A DNA stretch of 64,000 nucleotides, from NCBI GenBank assembly GCA_020284085.1, contig JACEVL010000699.1:62001-126000 (forward strand), in the 5' to 3' direction. Positions within the stretch are counted from its first letter, which is position 1; each line of letters begins with the position of its first letter. A program made the translations under genes and the position numbers. The DNA comes from Aporrectodea caliginosa. Its lineage: Eukaryota > Annelida > Clitellata > Crassiclitellata > Lumbricidae. The notes beneath the pieces were generated by a model. That model worked only from the letters and a program-made list of their open reading frames with translations, made no database searches and was not told the origin of the DNA. This document shows positions 44,815-55,339 of the stretch, piece after piece.

Positions 44815-45260
44815 GGACTTAAGATCAGCCTCGGCCTCTTCAGCAATCTGCCTCCTTATCAAGCAACATCCTTAGCAACCAGTCTTCTTAGCAACCAATG
44901 TTCTTAGCAACCAATCAGCGAGCTTCAAGGTCAACCTCAGCATCATTAACAACCAGCGTTTTTGGAAACCGCACAACTTAGCAACCAATCTTCTTAGTAA
45001 CCAGTCTTCTTAGCAACCAACCTTCTTAGCAACCGGCCTTCAGCAACCAATGTTCCAGGCAACCAATCTACCTAGCAATTAGTGTCAAAGAGAGCGCAAC
45101 GTCGTTAGCTACAGAACGTCTAAACAACAAGCTTCCTTAAAACCAGCCTCCTTAGCAACCAGCCTTTCTAGCAGCTAATCTCTTTAGAAATGTCAGCCTC
45201 AGACTTGTTTGCTAAGTAGGCTGGTTGCTGTGGAGGCTGAGGCTGATCTTGAGGATGGTT
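44815..45260. repeat. Degenerate TTAGCAACCA minisatellite
   Basis: Many imperfect copies of CTTCTTAGCAACCAAT-type units. At 45205-45270 the motif turns to the opposite strand (GGTTGCTAAGGAGG), so the array could fold into a hairpin. Confidence 0.75.
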
Positions 45261-45383
45261 GCTAAGGAGGCTTTCCTTGTTCAATGGTATGTTCGATAAA
45301 TAAGCGTCACGCGTCGCGCTCGTACTATAAAAGTTTATAAAATGTTGTTTAAAACTATCGTTTCTTCTTGTACTTTCCAATCC

Positions 45384-45560
45384 TCGACCTAAAAGACACC
45401 CACCTTAACATCTGCTGTGCCCTCACTGATCCTCTTGAAACCGGACTGCACTTTTGGACAACCCCTCTGACTAGACGCAGCGCTCGTGAATAAGCTGGTG
45501 TCCTGCGCTTGGCTTTCTAGTGGCGCTATAGAAGTTTGGAGATTACGATTACGACTAATT
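45384..45560 (+). mobile_element. L2-type LINE 3' end, truncated
   Basis: Shares CTCGACCTAAAAGACACCC, TGACTAGACGCAGC and GTGGCGCTATAGAAGTTTG with the 18.3-18.6 kb copy and ends in ATTACGATTACG tail units. Only the 3' untranslated part remains. Confidence 0.72.
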
Positions 45561-46192
45561 TAATTTAATTGCACTCTAGAGTCTACGGTGCCTATAGGTA
45601 TCATAGACTCTAGAGTAGAAATGTGCCTATAGAGTCCACTCTGCCTCCTACACCGGCACGAGTACTGCTGCCCTGTCACAAGAAAGGAAGACGAAGTGTT
45701 ATAATTATATCTAGAACAGGCAGCTCTGCTTGGTCGGAATGGATTGAGTGACAGGTACAAGACGGCTGAAGAGCGTTCAGCTTCACGATGTTAACACTAG
45801 AAGGACGGCATGGGTCATTAATTTTTTGACCCATAGCGCACTTTGCGAGCGTGCCATGTAGCACCCAGTAAACATTAAAGGAAAATATTTTATGATATCT
45901 ATGGCATTGTGGTCGCAAAGGCATAGAAGAAAAATCTTATTAATAGCTAGTCAGGTATAGGAGTTAGAGCAGCGAATACCTAGAAGGACGGATTGGGGTC
46001 ATTTTTGACCCATGACACTATTACTGCAAAATGCTTATTTTTCTAGTGTTTATCTTATATTAACCTTACTTATTTATGACGGCATTGCAAAGCTCACGTT
46101 CTTCCCGCCATTTGTAAACAGTTTGTTTATTGTTTCAAACACAATTGATATAAAAACAGCTATATCTGAGGGTTATCAATACCTGCGCTAAA

Positions 46193-47020
46193 ATGAGTCG
46201 TCGTGTACGATTATATGCATACAGCAAACCAAGCCCTTCGTTTGATTCAAGACAATTCTGCGAATCGGAAGACAATGATACTGATAGTGATGCCTCTGTC
46301 TCAGATACCGGAATACACAACCTGTCCGTTGAGGCAAGAAGCAGTTCTTCTGTTCTAAGTGTCGAAGTGATCATGGTGGACAAGACGAACCGTTAGCCAT
46401 TCCAAATCCTGAAGTTCCTATCTCTGGAAGTGTGCGTGCATGTGGTCGAGGAGGTTCTCGTGGTCAAGGACGAGGTCGTGGTTACAGATGGGGTCACTCA
46501 TCATTTCAACATCGTGACAGCACACAAGCAGCAGTTACAGAATCCAGGGAAACATCAAGAGACGGCAATGTCTGGATTGTGATTGTGATTTCATCCGATG
46601 ATGCACCTTGTGGAAGGCTAAACAGTCAGAACGTGCTCAGCGAAGTTTCAAGACTTATAACGCTGTTTGCGACCAGTGGAGGCACCAGGATTTCAGGTTT
46701 GGGGGCTAAAGCTCCAAGCCCTTCCCCTTTGTCCCCTCCTCCCTGTGATTTGCAGTGATTTCCCACTTTTTTTAGGGGGGCTGAGCCCCCCCCCATATTC
46801 TTCTGGCGCCGCCACTGTTTGCGACACAGCGAATAAGACAAGATTCTATTTGAGCGACTGTCAACTTTTAGCTGATGAAGGCATGATGCGCTATATCATC
46901 CAACGATGCACTGAAAGGGAAGCACGAGCGTGTCAGTATCGCTTGAGGAACTTGACGCCTCTAAGTAGTAGGCCTACCTTCAGATACTTTAGGGGCAGCA
47001 TATATAAATTAAAAGTTTAA
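46193..47020 (+). pseudogene. piggyBac transposase N-terminal fragment, split
   Basis: It starts MSRRVRLYAYSKPSPSF with an acidic stretch (SEDNDTDSDASVSD), as in many piggyBac transposases. After a frame change near 46390 it continues with a Gly/Arg-rich linker, SRDGNVWIV and SQNVLSEVSRL. A MITE interrupts at 46674. The text resumes with DEGMMRYIIQRCTEREA, matching the start of the piggyBac core. The catalytic Asp region and C-terminal Cys-rich domain are missing. Dead by frameshift, insertion and truncation. Confidence 0.75.
46674..46817. mobile_element. hAT MITE nested in the piggyBac-type element
   Basis: TTTGCGAC flanks it exactly (46666-46673 and 46818-46825). The ends CAGTGGAGGCACCAG and CTGGCGCCGCCACTG are inverted repeats with two mismatches. 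At 144 bp it encodes nothing. The perfect duplication suggests a younger insertion than its host. Confidence 0.92.
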
Positions 47021-47111
47021 CATTCTGAATGCTTATTACAATGAGATCAGTAAATCATTCAGTTATTGTCAGGAATTGTTCAAAAATGCGTGGTGTTTCT
47101 GCGGCGGAATA

Positions 47112-47769
47112 TTCCGCCACGCAGCGCATGAAGAAATTACTTCTGCGGCGGAAGGTGTTTAGCATTTTATCTAATGACGACTAATCCTGACCCTAACCGA
47201 CCCTCACAACGCCTAATCTCACCATAACCGACCCTCACTTCGCCAAATGATAGAAGTATCGCAGTTTAGACAATGCGCATGCGCCGAAAGTTGCGCATGC
47301 GCAAAGGTCTTCTATCGCGGAATTATATCAAAAATATTACTTCTGGGGCGGAATTTTCCGCTGCAGAAGAATTATCCTTAAAAATATATGTTTTCTATCA
47401 ATGAAACTGTATGGGTCAAAAATGACCCATTCCGTCCTTTTTCCGCCACGCAGCGCATGAAGAAATTACTTCTACGGCGGAAGGTGTTAAGCATTTTATC
47501 TAATGACGACTAATCCTGACCCTAACCGACCCTCACAACGCCTAATCTCACCATAACCGACCCTCACTACGCCAATTGATAGAAGCAACGCAGTTTGGAC
47601 AATGCGCATGCGCCGAAGGTTGCGCATGCGCAAAGGTCTTCTGTCGCGGAATTGTATCAAACATATTACTTCTGGGGCGGAATTTTCTGCTGCAGAAGAA
47701 TTATCCTTAAAAATACATGATTTCTATCAATGAAACTGTATGGGTCAAAAATGACCCATTCCGTCCTTT
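47112..47769. repeat. 329-bp tandem duplication inside the piggyBac-type element
   Basis: TTCCGCCACGCAGCGC begins at 47112 and again at 47441, and the 329-bp units agree over their length with few changes. Each includes GCGCATGCGC palindromes, a CCTAACCGACCCTCAC stretch and the TIR-proximal GTCAAAAATGACCCATTCCG. Confidence 0.92.
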
Positions 47770-48079
47770 TAGGTGGTAGAAAAGAGCCGTCCTTCTAGTG
47801 TTAAAGTGTTCGAAGAACGAAGAGTTCATCGATAGCCGATTGATGCTGCAAAGGGAACATATTCGAAGTACAGTACCCGATTAAGAAGACCCTAGCCACG
47901 CATCCAGAGTAGATTGTAGCCTGCAGCCTCAAACGAATCTCTCACATGGTCATCTTTCACTTTAACTTACGGTTTCTCTCCTTCCGCTTGTTATGTCACT
48001 GCTTGGAACACGCGGTCTTTCCTTCTCTTTGTTACGTCAATGATCTATCCCTCTACCCGTTATCTCATTCTCTGTTTAA

Positions 48080-49046
48080 CCCTCGGGCTACCAAAGGGGG
48101 TTGGAACGACCCCCTAGGTTTTTTGCTTCGCAAACTTGTTCCATATGGAATATAATTTTGACATTTTAGGTAGCTGTAGCAGGATCATTGGCGCACATTT
48201 TGAGGTAAACATCATGGTGGTAGCCCACGCCAATCAAAAGTTACACCCGATATACCCCAGGTACTAGGGGGGTCGATACAACCCCTAGTTTTTCGACTGT
48301 AGCTTATTGACTGTTCTTCCTATAAGAGAAACAAATATACCATTCTTTAGAGGGAATGTAGGGCTTCATTTACATACTTAAATGTTTGTCTTTTGAAAAC
48401 CGGAAGTGATCAAAATAAATAATAATACCCGTAATATGCATGAAAAATGGCTGAATGGAAGGACTCCTCCCTTAGTTTTTTGTCTGTAGCGTATTCATTT
48501 ATCTTCCGAGAAGAGAAACAAATATACCATTCTTTAGAGGGAATGTAGGGCTTCATTTGCATACTTACATGTTTGTCTTTTGAAAACCGGAAGTGATCAA
48601 AATAAATAATAATACGCGTAATCTGTGTGAAAATGGCTGAATACAGCATCATAACGTAAACCGATATAATTATATGTATGGATATATATGTATGATGTAT
48701 AGTTATACGTATATAAACATATGTAGGGATGTATGTTTGTATCTTGGATACATAGATCAGTTTCAAAACACGCATAATTTTATATTTGTTTATCCAAAAA
48801 GTACAAAATGTACGCAATAATATAAAATATCGCTAATTAAAGGGGTTCCGTTGTAAAAGTGATGTAATTTCGAGGTGCATTCACATAATCTAAAACTAAA
48901 TATACCATTCTGTGCAGAAATAATTGCTGAATCCAATGCTGTATTACAAGTTATGATATGTGAAACCAAACACGAAATCCAGGGGGTCGTCTCAACCCCC
49001 CCCCCCTTGGTAGCCGATGTCACAAAAAAGCTTGGTAGCCCTAGGG
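48080..49046 (-). mobile_element. TTAA-flanked MITE, copy 3
   Basis: Flanked by TTAA (48076-48079, 49047-49050), with ends CCCTCGGGCTACCAAAGG and CTTGGTAGCCCTAGGG. It is inverted relative to copies 1 and 2, and at 967 bp it gives the uninterrupted structure of copy 1. No gene. Confidence 0.85.
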
Positions 49047-49162
49047 TTAATACATAACCACTCTCTGTATTTGGTACCCGTTGTCTAGTCTATTCTACGT
49101 TTGTTACGCCACCACTATCTTTCTCTCTTACCCGTTGTCATATCCTCTGCTTATTAAGCCAC

Positions 49163-49332
<170 letters not shown>

Positions 49333-49830
49333 GTGCTCGCGGTCTCTCCTCTGTTTTCTACGTCACTGCTCTATCTCTATCTATGGTTCCCGTTTCTCTT
49401 CTTCTGTTTGCTGTCTCGTTTTGGCGCTCGCTTGTTGTTCTGTTCTGTTTGTTACGTCACTGATCTTTCTGTTTCTGTCTCTGTTTGTCTGTCTGTCTGT
49501 CTCTCTCTCTCTGACTCTTGCTTTATCTCTCTTAGGTATACGCTGTCTTAGTAGTTGCCGTGGTAACAGTTTGAATACACTCCGGGAGTGTTTTTATCCT
49601 AGTATATAAAAAATTAATGACCCCAGAGTTAATCGATACTAGGACAAAAACACTTTACCCTGCGAATAAACACTTTGCGAGTGTTTTATTTTATATCAGA
49701 TCAAATGACTTGCGGAGTTGATTCTTCCTGGTACGGAATGAAACATTTCGAATTAATTCGTAGTGTCAAGCAGCCTCAGAAAATTCTACCAGTTTACTTG
49801 GTCCTACATTGAAGGTAATCCATAAGAAGA

Positions 49831-50763
49831 ACTCCACCATTCATTTTGCCCTACGGAGATTTAACTACACCATTCAATTTGCCCTACGGAGATTTAACTC
49901 CCCATTCAATTTGCCCTAGAAAGAATCAACTCCCCATTCAATTCGCCTTAAGAGAAATCAACTCCCCATTCAATTTGCCCTAGAAAGAATCAACTCCCCA
50001 ATCAATTCGCCTTAAGAAAAATCAACTCCCCATTCAATTTGCCCTAAAAGAATCAACTCCCCAATCAATTCGCCTTAAGAAAAATCAACTCCCCATTCAA
50101 TTTGCCCTAGAAAGAATCAACTTCCCAATCAATTCGCCTTAAGAAAATTCAACTCCCCATTCAATTTTTCCTAGAAAGAATCAACTCCCCAATCAATTCG
50201 CCTTAAGAAAAATCAACTCCCCATTCAATTTGCCCTAGAAAGAATCAACTCCCCAATCAATTCGCCTTAAGAAAATTCCACTCCCCATTCAATTTTTCCT
50301 AGAAAGAATCAACTCCCCAATCAATTCGCCTTAAGAAAAATCAACTCCCCATTCAATTTGCCCTAGAAAGAATCAACTCCCCAATCAATTCGACTTAAGA
50401 AAAATCAACTCCCCATTCAATTTGCCCTATAAAGAATCAACTCCCCAATCAATTCGCCTTAAGAAAAATCAACTCTCCATTCAATTTGCCCTAGAAAGAA
50501 TCAACTCCCCAATCAATTCACCTTAAGAAGAATCAACTCCCCATTCAATTTGCCCTAAGGAGAATCAACTCCCCATTCAATTTGCCCTAGAAAGAATCAA
50601 CTCCCCATTCAATTCGCCTTAAGAAGAATCAATTCCCCATTCAATTTGCCCTAGAAAGAATCAACTCCCCATTCAATTCGCCTTAAGAAGAATCAATTCC
50701 CCATTCAATTTGCCCTAGGGAGAATCAATTCCCTATTCAATTTGCCCTAGAAAGAATCAACTC
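49831..50763. repeat. Satellite with 64-bp units made of two 32-bp halves
   Basis: Two related 32-bp halves alternate: AATCAACTCCCCATTCAATT (continuing TGCCCTAGAAAG) and AATCAACTCCCCAATCAATT (continuing CGCCTTAAGAAA). The middle of the array is regular; the edges carry only the first type. About 29 halves in total. No palindromes and no similarity to the 42-kb satellite. Confidence 0.97.
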
Positions 50764-50863
50764 AGCTTACGACGCTTCGTCACACCCCTCGTCGCGGCAG
50801 ATTTTGTCCCAGTAAATCCGTTAAAATATGCATTTTGACAGACAGCACCCACAGAACCAAAGT

Positions 50864-51088
50864 TGGGCGCGGTGGTGTATGGGTATGTCCGGTGCCTTGC
50901 AGCCGGGTGGTGGCGGGTTCAAATCCACCTCAAGCCGCCGCGAACTAGGCAAGTCCTTCACTCGCAATTGCTCATGCGCTTCAGCGTGAAACTCCGATTC
51001 AGTGTCCGCGCTGTAGTCGGGAGCGCCTCTGAGTAGAAATCTTGAAGAGGCGCTATAACAAGATAACTCATACATACATACATACATT
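50864..51088 (+). mobile_element. tRNA-derived SINE (family 1), full length
   Basis: Begins GGGCGCGGTGGTGTATGGG (A-box side), then GGGTTCAAATCCACC (B box), the body, the LINE-like tail GGGAGCGCCTCTGAGTAGAA and a CATA tail. It is the most complete plus-strand copy. Confidence 0.88.
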
Positions 51089-51245
51089 GTATTTTATTGT
51101 ATTGTATTTGAACACTTGTTATAGCGCCCTACCAGATTTCCCATTCAGAGGCGCTCCCGACTACTGCGCGAACGCTGAATCGGAGTTTCACGCCAGCGCA
51201 TGAGCAATTATTGCGAGTGAAGGACTTGCCCAATGCCCATGGTCC
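51089..51245 (-). mobile_element. tRNA-derived SINE (family 1), 5' truncated
   Basis: Immediately next to, and opposite in direction to, the previous copy. It has a TTGTA-type tail and the LINE-like 3' end, but lacks the tRNA head. The two form an inverted pair tail to tail. Confidence 0.8.
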
Positions 51246-51429
51246 CTAATACATACATAGGCCTGCATGCATGCATACTCACAAACAGTGCTACCAAATC
51301 CACTCACCATCCCAGACACACGATCATATGAAATTGACAAACCCAAAATAATGTAATTTATCAATAAATTTCTGGTAAACGTGTAGTTTAGCATCGTATA
51401 TTATTCGCCCATTGTAGCATTATCATTTT

Positions 51430-51710
51430 CCATCAATCCAACTTATACTTTGACACGAATCGTTCTCATCGATACAGCTTCTACTTAGGCAAGAATTCGT
51501 TTCATCAATTCAGCTTCTATTTAAGTAACAATTATTTTTCATCAATACAACTTCTATTTAATTATGAATTATTTTTCATGAATCCAGTTTCTCTGTAAGC
51601 AAAATTCTTTTCCCAAATCCACTTCTAGTTAAGTGAGAATTATTTTCGTCCATGCGACTTCTATTTAGCAAGAATTCTTTACGTCAATCCAACTTGTATT
51701 CGACGAACGC
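51430..51710. repeat. Degenerate minisatellite of about 37 bp
   Basis: About seven units containing CTTCTATTTA and AATTATTTTTCATCAATC-like words, strongly diverged. Confidence 0.7.
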
Positions 51711-52047
51711 TAAAACCTGTGCAATATAAAATAATTTACGACGCTAAATTACACATTTACCAAATTTACTTTTTCGCGTTTGAGAATTAAAAATTAAAAA
51801 TTAATTAAAAATTGAAAATTACAATGTATCACATTATTGTCTAAGTGATAATTCTTCCGGGCTTTGAGCAAGTTCTAAATCTCTTCCGATTTTCATCAAA
51901 TTTGGTAAATGACAATGTTTCTCAAGGTGGAACACAAAAATATTAATTATATTATTTTGAAACTTGATTTTTTGGACATACTGCATGTGCAATTGTGCAT
52001 GCCTCTATACAAAATAACATCACTTTGTATAGAAATCTCTATTTCAG

Positions 52048-52374
52048 TTGCATACGAACAATGTGTAAAGTACCTAAGAAATATCGTTGCATACGAAGGA
52101 GCACCGAATGCAATATTGAACTGTGCAACTGGACCTGGCGGCGAGGCGTGGTCGGTAATGCCAACATCAAATGATGTTGCACCTTATCAGATAACCAATT
52201 TTAGTTACGCTGTTTATCCAACTTTGACTGGGCTCTACGCAACTAATCGTCCCGGTTTGATTCTACGCAACGCTACTATAGATCCAACAGGTGGTCCCAT
52301 ATCGACTGCGGGAATATACACGGTTCAGTTTGGAAATAGCAACAACAAGACCGGAACCAAAGTAGTTGTCATTC
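52048..52374 (+). CDS. Ig-superfamily gene, exon 4 (V-like Ig domain A')
   Basis: A 327-bp exon between CTATTTCAG and GTAAGT, phase 1 at both ends, the same length and phases as exon 2. It encodes an Ig domain starting VAYEQCVKYLRNIVAYEG and ending STAGIYTVQFGNSN. The B-strand Cys is kept (ILNCATG), but the F-strand Cys is Phe, the reverse of exon 2. It could be a further domain of the same gene across a 13-kb intron, or the first exon of a neighbouring duplicate. No later exon was found before the window ends. Confidence 0.72.
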
Positions 52375-52575
52375 GTAAGTAAATTAATTGCTTTTAATAT
52401 AATTTTATAATACGTAAACTAATTGGTTTTACATAATTTCTAAAATGTGACATTGGAATAAGATTTGAAAATGACATCAAACAATATTACAGTAATACAA
52501 ATGCTGATATTGTGTCTTGTTCGCAGGCACCTTTTCCCATATATGACTAGCCGTAACTCTTCCTCCTCTATGTTC

Positions 52576-52740
52576 CCCCGCGTAGGGACCCTGGGCAAGT
52601 CCTTCACTCGCAATTGCTCATGCGCTGGCGTGAAACTCCGATTCAGCGTTCGCGCAGCAGTCGGGGAGCGCCTCTGAATGGGAATTCTGGTAGGGGCGCT
52701 ATAACAAGTGTTCAAATACAATACAATACAATACAATAAC
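52576..52740 (+). mobile_element. tRNA-derived SINE (family 1), 5' truncated
   Basis: Holds the body and the 3' tail variant GGGAGCGCCTCTGAATGGGA, then a CAATA tail. It shares the tail variant with the 51.1 kb copy, which suggests a subfamily. Confidence 0.82.
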
Positions 52741-54310
52741 TTCTCTCATTCAATTCTTTGGTTGCATATATACTTTTTCATTATTTGTTTGAATGTGTTA
52801 ATCTTGCCATATAGAGCGCTGTGCGTTTGTTAGTGCCTCTCTCTTCAAGCACACAAGTGTTTGGAATTAAATTTTCTTTGGTTCATTTATCTATGTGCAT
52901 GGTGTTTAAGATTATGTCGCACTATAATGCAGTATTACGTTTGTCATGATATAATTTGAGTTGATTGAGTATTTAAAATGTTTAAAATGCAATCTAGTGT
53001 ATTTCAGGATTTCAGAGACGCTTAGGCCTATAACCGAGCGATAGGAATTCTGGGAAATCATAAAGTTGAAAGGAATTTTGATTCACTGCACTACGTCGAA
53101 CCGAGTTTTCAGCGAACTCTTAAATGAGACGAGGCTGATATGCTCTATTTGCGTACCACTCCCACACGTCCCTCCCTCTTCCACGGTGTACGAGACCTAC
53201 ATTCGCCACGTCGACTAGCTCACTGCTCATTATCATCATCATCGAAGCACATGACTAGGGCACCACAGCTGTTTCGTTATCTTCAGGGAACGAATTCCGA
53301 AATAGCCTATCAGTACATCATACGCCCACAACAGTCTGACATGCGAGTCTAGTATGAGACGCCACATAGAGTGTTTCGTACTAGGTCAGGCGTCTATCTC
53401 AATCTCCCACAGTACTCAGCGGGGGCTGTCGTTAGTTCTCTTAGGATCATCATCACAGCGTTATCCATTACCTTCACTTCTGAGGCATCTGTCTTCAGTG
53501 GCTCGAATTGGCGTGTAACGAAAACCGACAGCTGGAGCTTTCATCGTCGCGATTTCCCCCACCAGCTCATTAACGGTTCCCTCGTACACCTCAGCGAAAG
53601 TACACGTCGTCGTTGCCCTAACCATGTGCTAAGCCTCCACACATCTTCAAAGAGCGTTAACGGACGTCAGTTAATCTTCGACCACTAACCTCGCTTACAC
53701 TATATAGCGAGCAGATGTTCAGTTGCGAATCGAAAGTGAAGTCTTTCACAAACCACCACGCGAAAATACCACCGTCCATATTTAAATCCAGGCCCAAGTG
53801 AATCACCTTCAGCACTCACCATCGACAATGCATTGATGCTTGTGCATTTTGTTTAAGTAGCCTATAGTGTGTCTTATGTTTTTAGCTGCAACAAGTAAAT
53901 TGTGATTGCAGTAGCCTAATTTATTGCATGCTATTCAAAAATGTTGTATTACAAGAGTTAGTAGCATTTGATTTAAAGTCACATGAGGTCTTTATTTGAA
54001 ATTTGATGTTAATTTGTTGACATGATATTCAAACATGATATTGTATTATTGTATTACAAGAATGAGTTGCGTTTGAATTAAGTACGTATATTACTTTATT
54101 TGCATTTTGATGACAACCATGTTAGATTGATTACAAGTTGCATAAGATAAGTGAATCTACTTACAGAGGCATAAAAGTAGACCATGGCTACATGTTTGTT
54201 AATTATAGTTTCAGTGCGCATAGAATTCTTAATTTTACAGCAAAGTGCACAAAATCTGTTAAATTTATATCATCCAGGTTCTTTTTGCACTGAGACTTGA
54301 TAACAAGCTG
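52741..54310. other. Gene-free stretch
   Basis: Two open frames at 53140-53352 and 53371-53688 show no motif. The 53.1-53.7 kb part is less AT-rich than its surroundings, but no gene can be supported. Confidence 0.4.
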
Positions 54311-54319
54311 TCTCTATAA

Positions 54320-54540
54320 GATGCAGATATTTGCATAAGATTTAAGATGTAATTGAGATGCAGATGTTTGCATAAGATTTAAGAAGTGATTCAAGTTGTT
54401 TAAGAAAAAGTTGAGATGCAGATAATTGCATAAGATTTAAGAAGTTATTTGAGTTATTTAAAGAAAGTTGAGAGGAAGATATTTCATAGGATTTAAGAAA
54501 TGATTCGAGTCATTCAAGGAAAAGTTGAGAAGAAGATTTT
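54320..54540. repeat. Degenerate tandem repeat of about 58 bp
   Basis: Four units with GAGATGCAGAT, TTGCATAAGATTTAAGAA and AAGTTGAG. Not coding. Confidence 0.75.
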
Positions 54541-55143
54541 AATTGTTTACAGAAGCTCGTGTTCGAAGTTACAGTATTCAGTAATTTTTTTAAAGAAAGT
54601 TTTCAGGAGACGATGGTGGTGGTTTGGACTTTTTAACGACTAGCTGTATGAAAACAGAGAACTTTAGCGTCGTCCTCCTCCTTTATCCAGACTTGGGACT
54701 GGCATTGTCAGAAAGCAAAACAGTGACGGAGTTAGGAGACGATGGTTTATTTCTCAAAGGTATTGATGAGATGCATATAGATTAATTAAGGTGTGCATTC
54801 GTTGTGGTTTAATGATAGCTATCTATCTATAACTTTAGCATGTGTAATTTGAAGTTCTTGTAGTAAGGCTTTATATTTTTAATGATGCCAACATCATTCA
54901 GCTATTACACATCGATATAATGAGGTTCATGATTAAGATATACGTTTACTTATCACAGCACAGGCTTAAAGATGAATCATTATCTTGCAATCATTTTGTG
55001 TTAAGCGTGACAAAATCACGAGGTTAAGTATTTCTTTATACAGATCAGAATTTTGCAAGCATTGATGTGAAAGGTAATTGAAGTTTACTACGTTGTTAAC
55101 TGATTGTCAAGTGTTATTATGACTATTTTATGAGTTTATACGT

Positions 55144-55332
55144 GAATGAAGAAAGAGAATATTTTATTGAAAGATGATTGAAACGCGCAAAAGACGCTAA
55201 TTTACTAAGTTGAATGAAGAAAGAGAATATTTTATTGAAAGATGATTGAAAAGCGCAAAAGACGCTATTTGCTAAGTTGAATGAAGAAACAGAATATTTT
55301 ATGGAAGGATTAATGAAGCGCGCAAAAGACGC
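55144..55332. repeat. Three tandem units of about 67 bp
   Basis: Units start GAATGAAGAAAGAGAATATT and include GCGCAAAAGACGC. The third is truncated. The minus-strand frame through it is only a translation of the repeat. Confidence 0.85.
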
Positions 55333-55339
55333 CATTTAC

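Larger units (their letters stand above)
45795..47800 (+). mobile_element. Internally deleted piggyBac-type element
   Basis: Bounded by TTAA (45791-45794, 47801-47804) with perfect inverted ends CACTAGAAGGACGGC. Near both ends lie palindromic GGGTCAAAAATGACCC words. It keeps the N-terminal part of a transposase gene but lacks the catalytic core, so it is non-autonomous. A 144-bp MITE is nested inside it and its right part is tandemly duplicated. Confidence 0.88.

Noticed and set aside
49831..50763. Second CRISPR-like array
   Set aside because: Alternating 32-bp halves are related to each other and not unique spacers; ordinary higher-order tandem repeat.
53140..53688. Two adjacent plus-strand frames in a less AT-rich patch
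   Set aside because: No family motif and no splice logic linking them; composition alone is not evidence.
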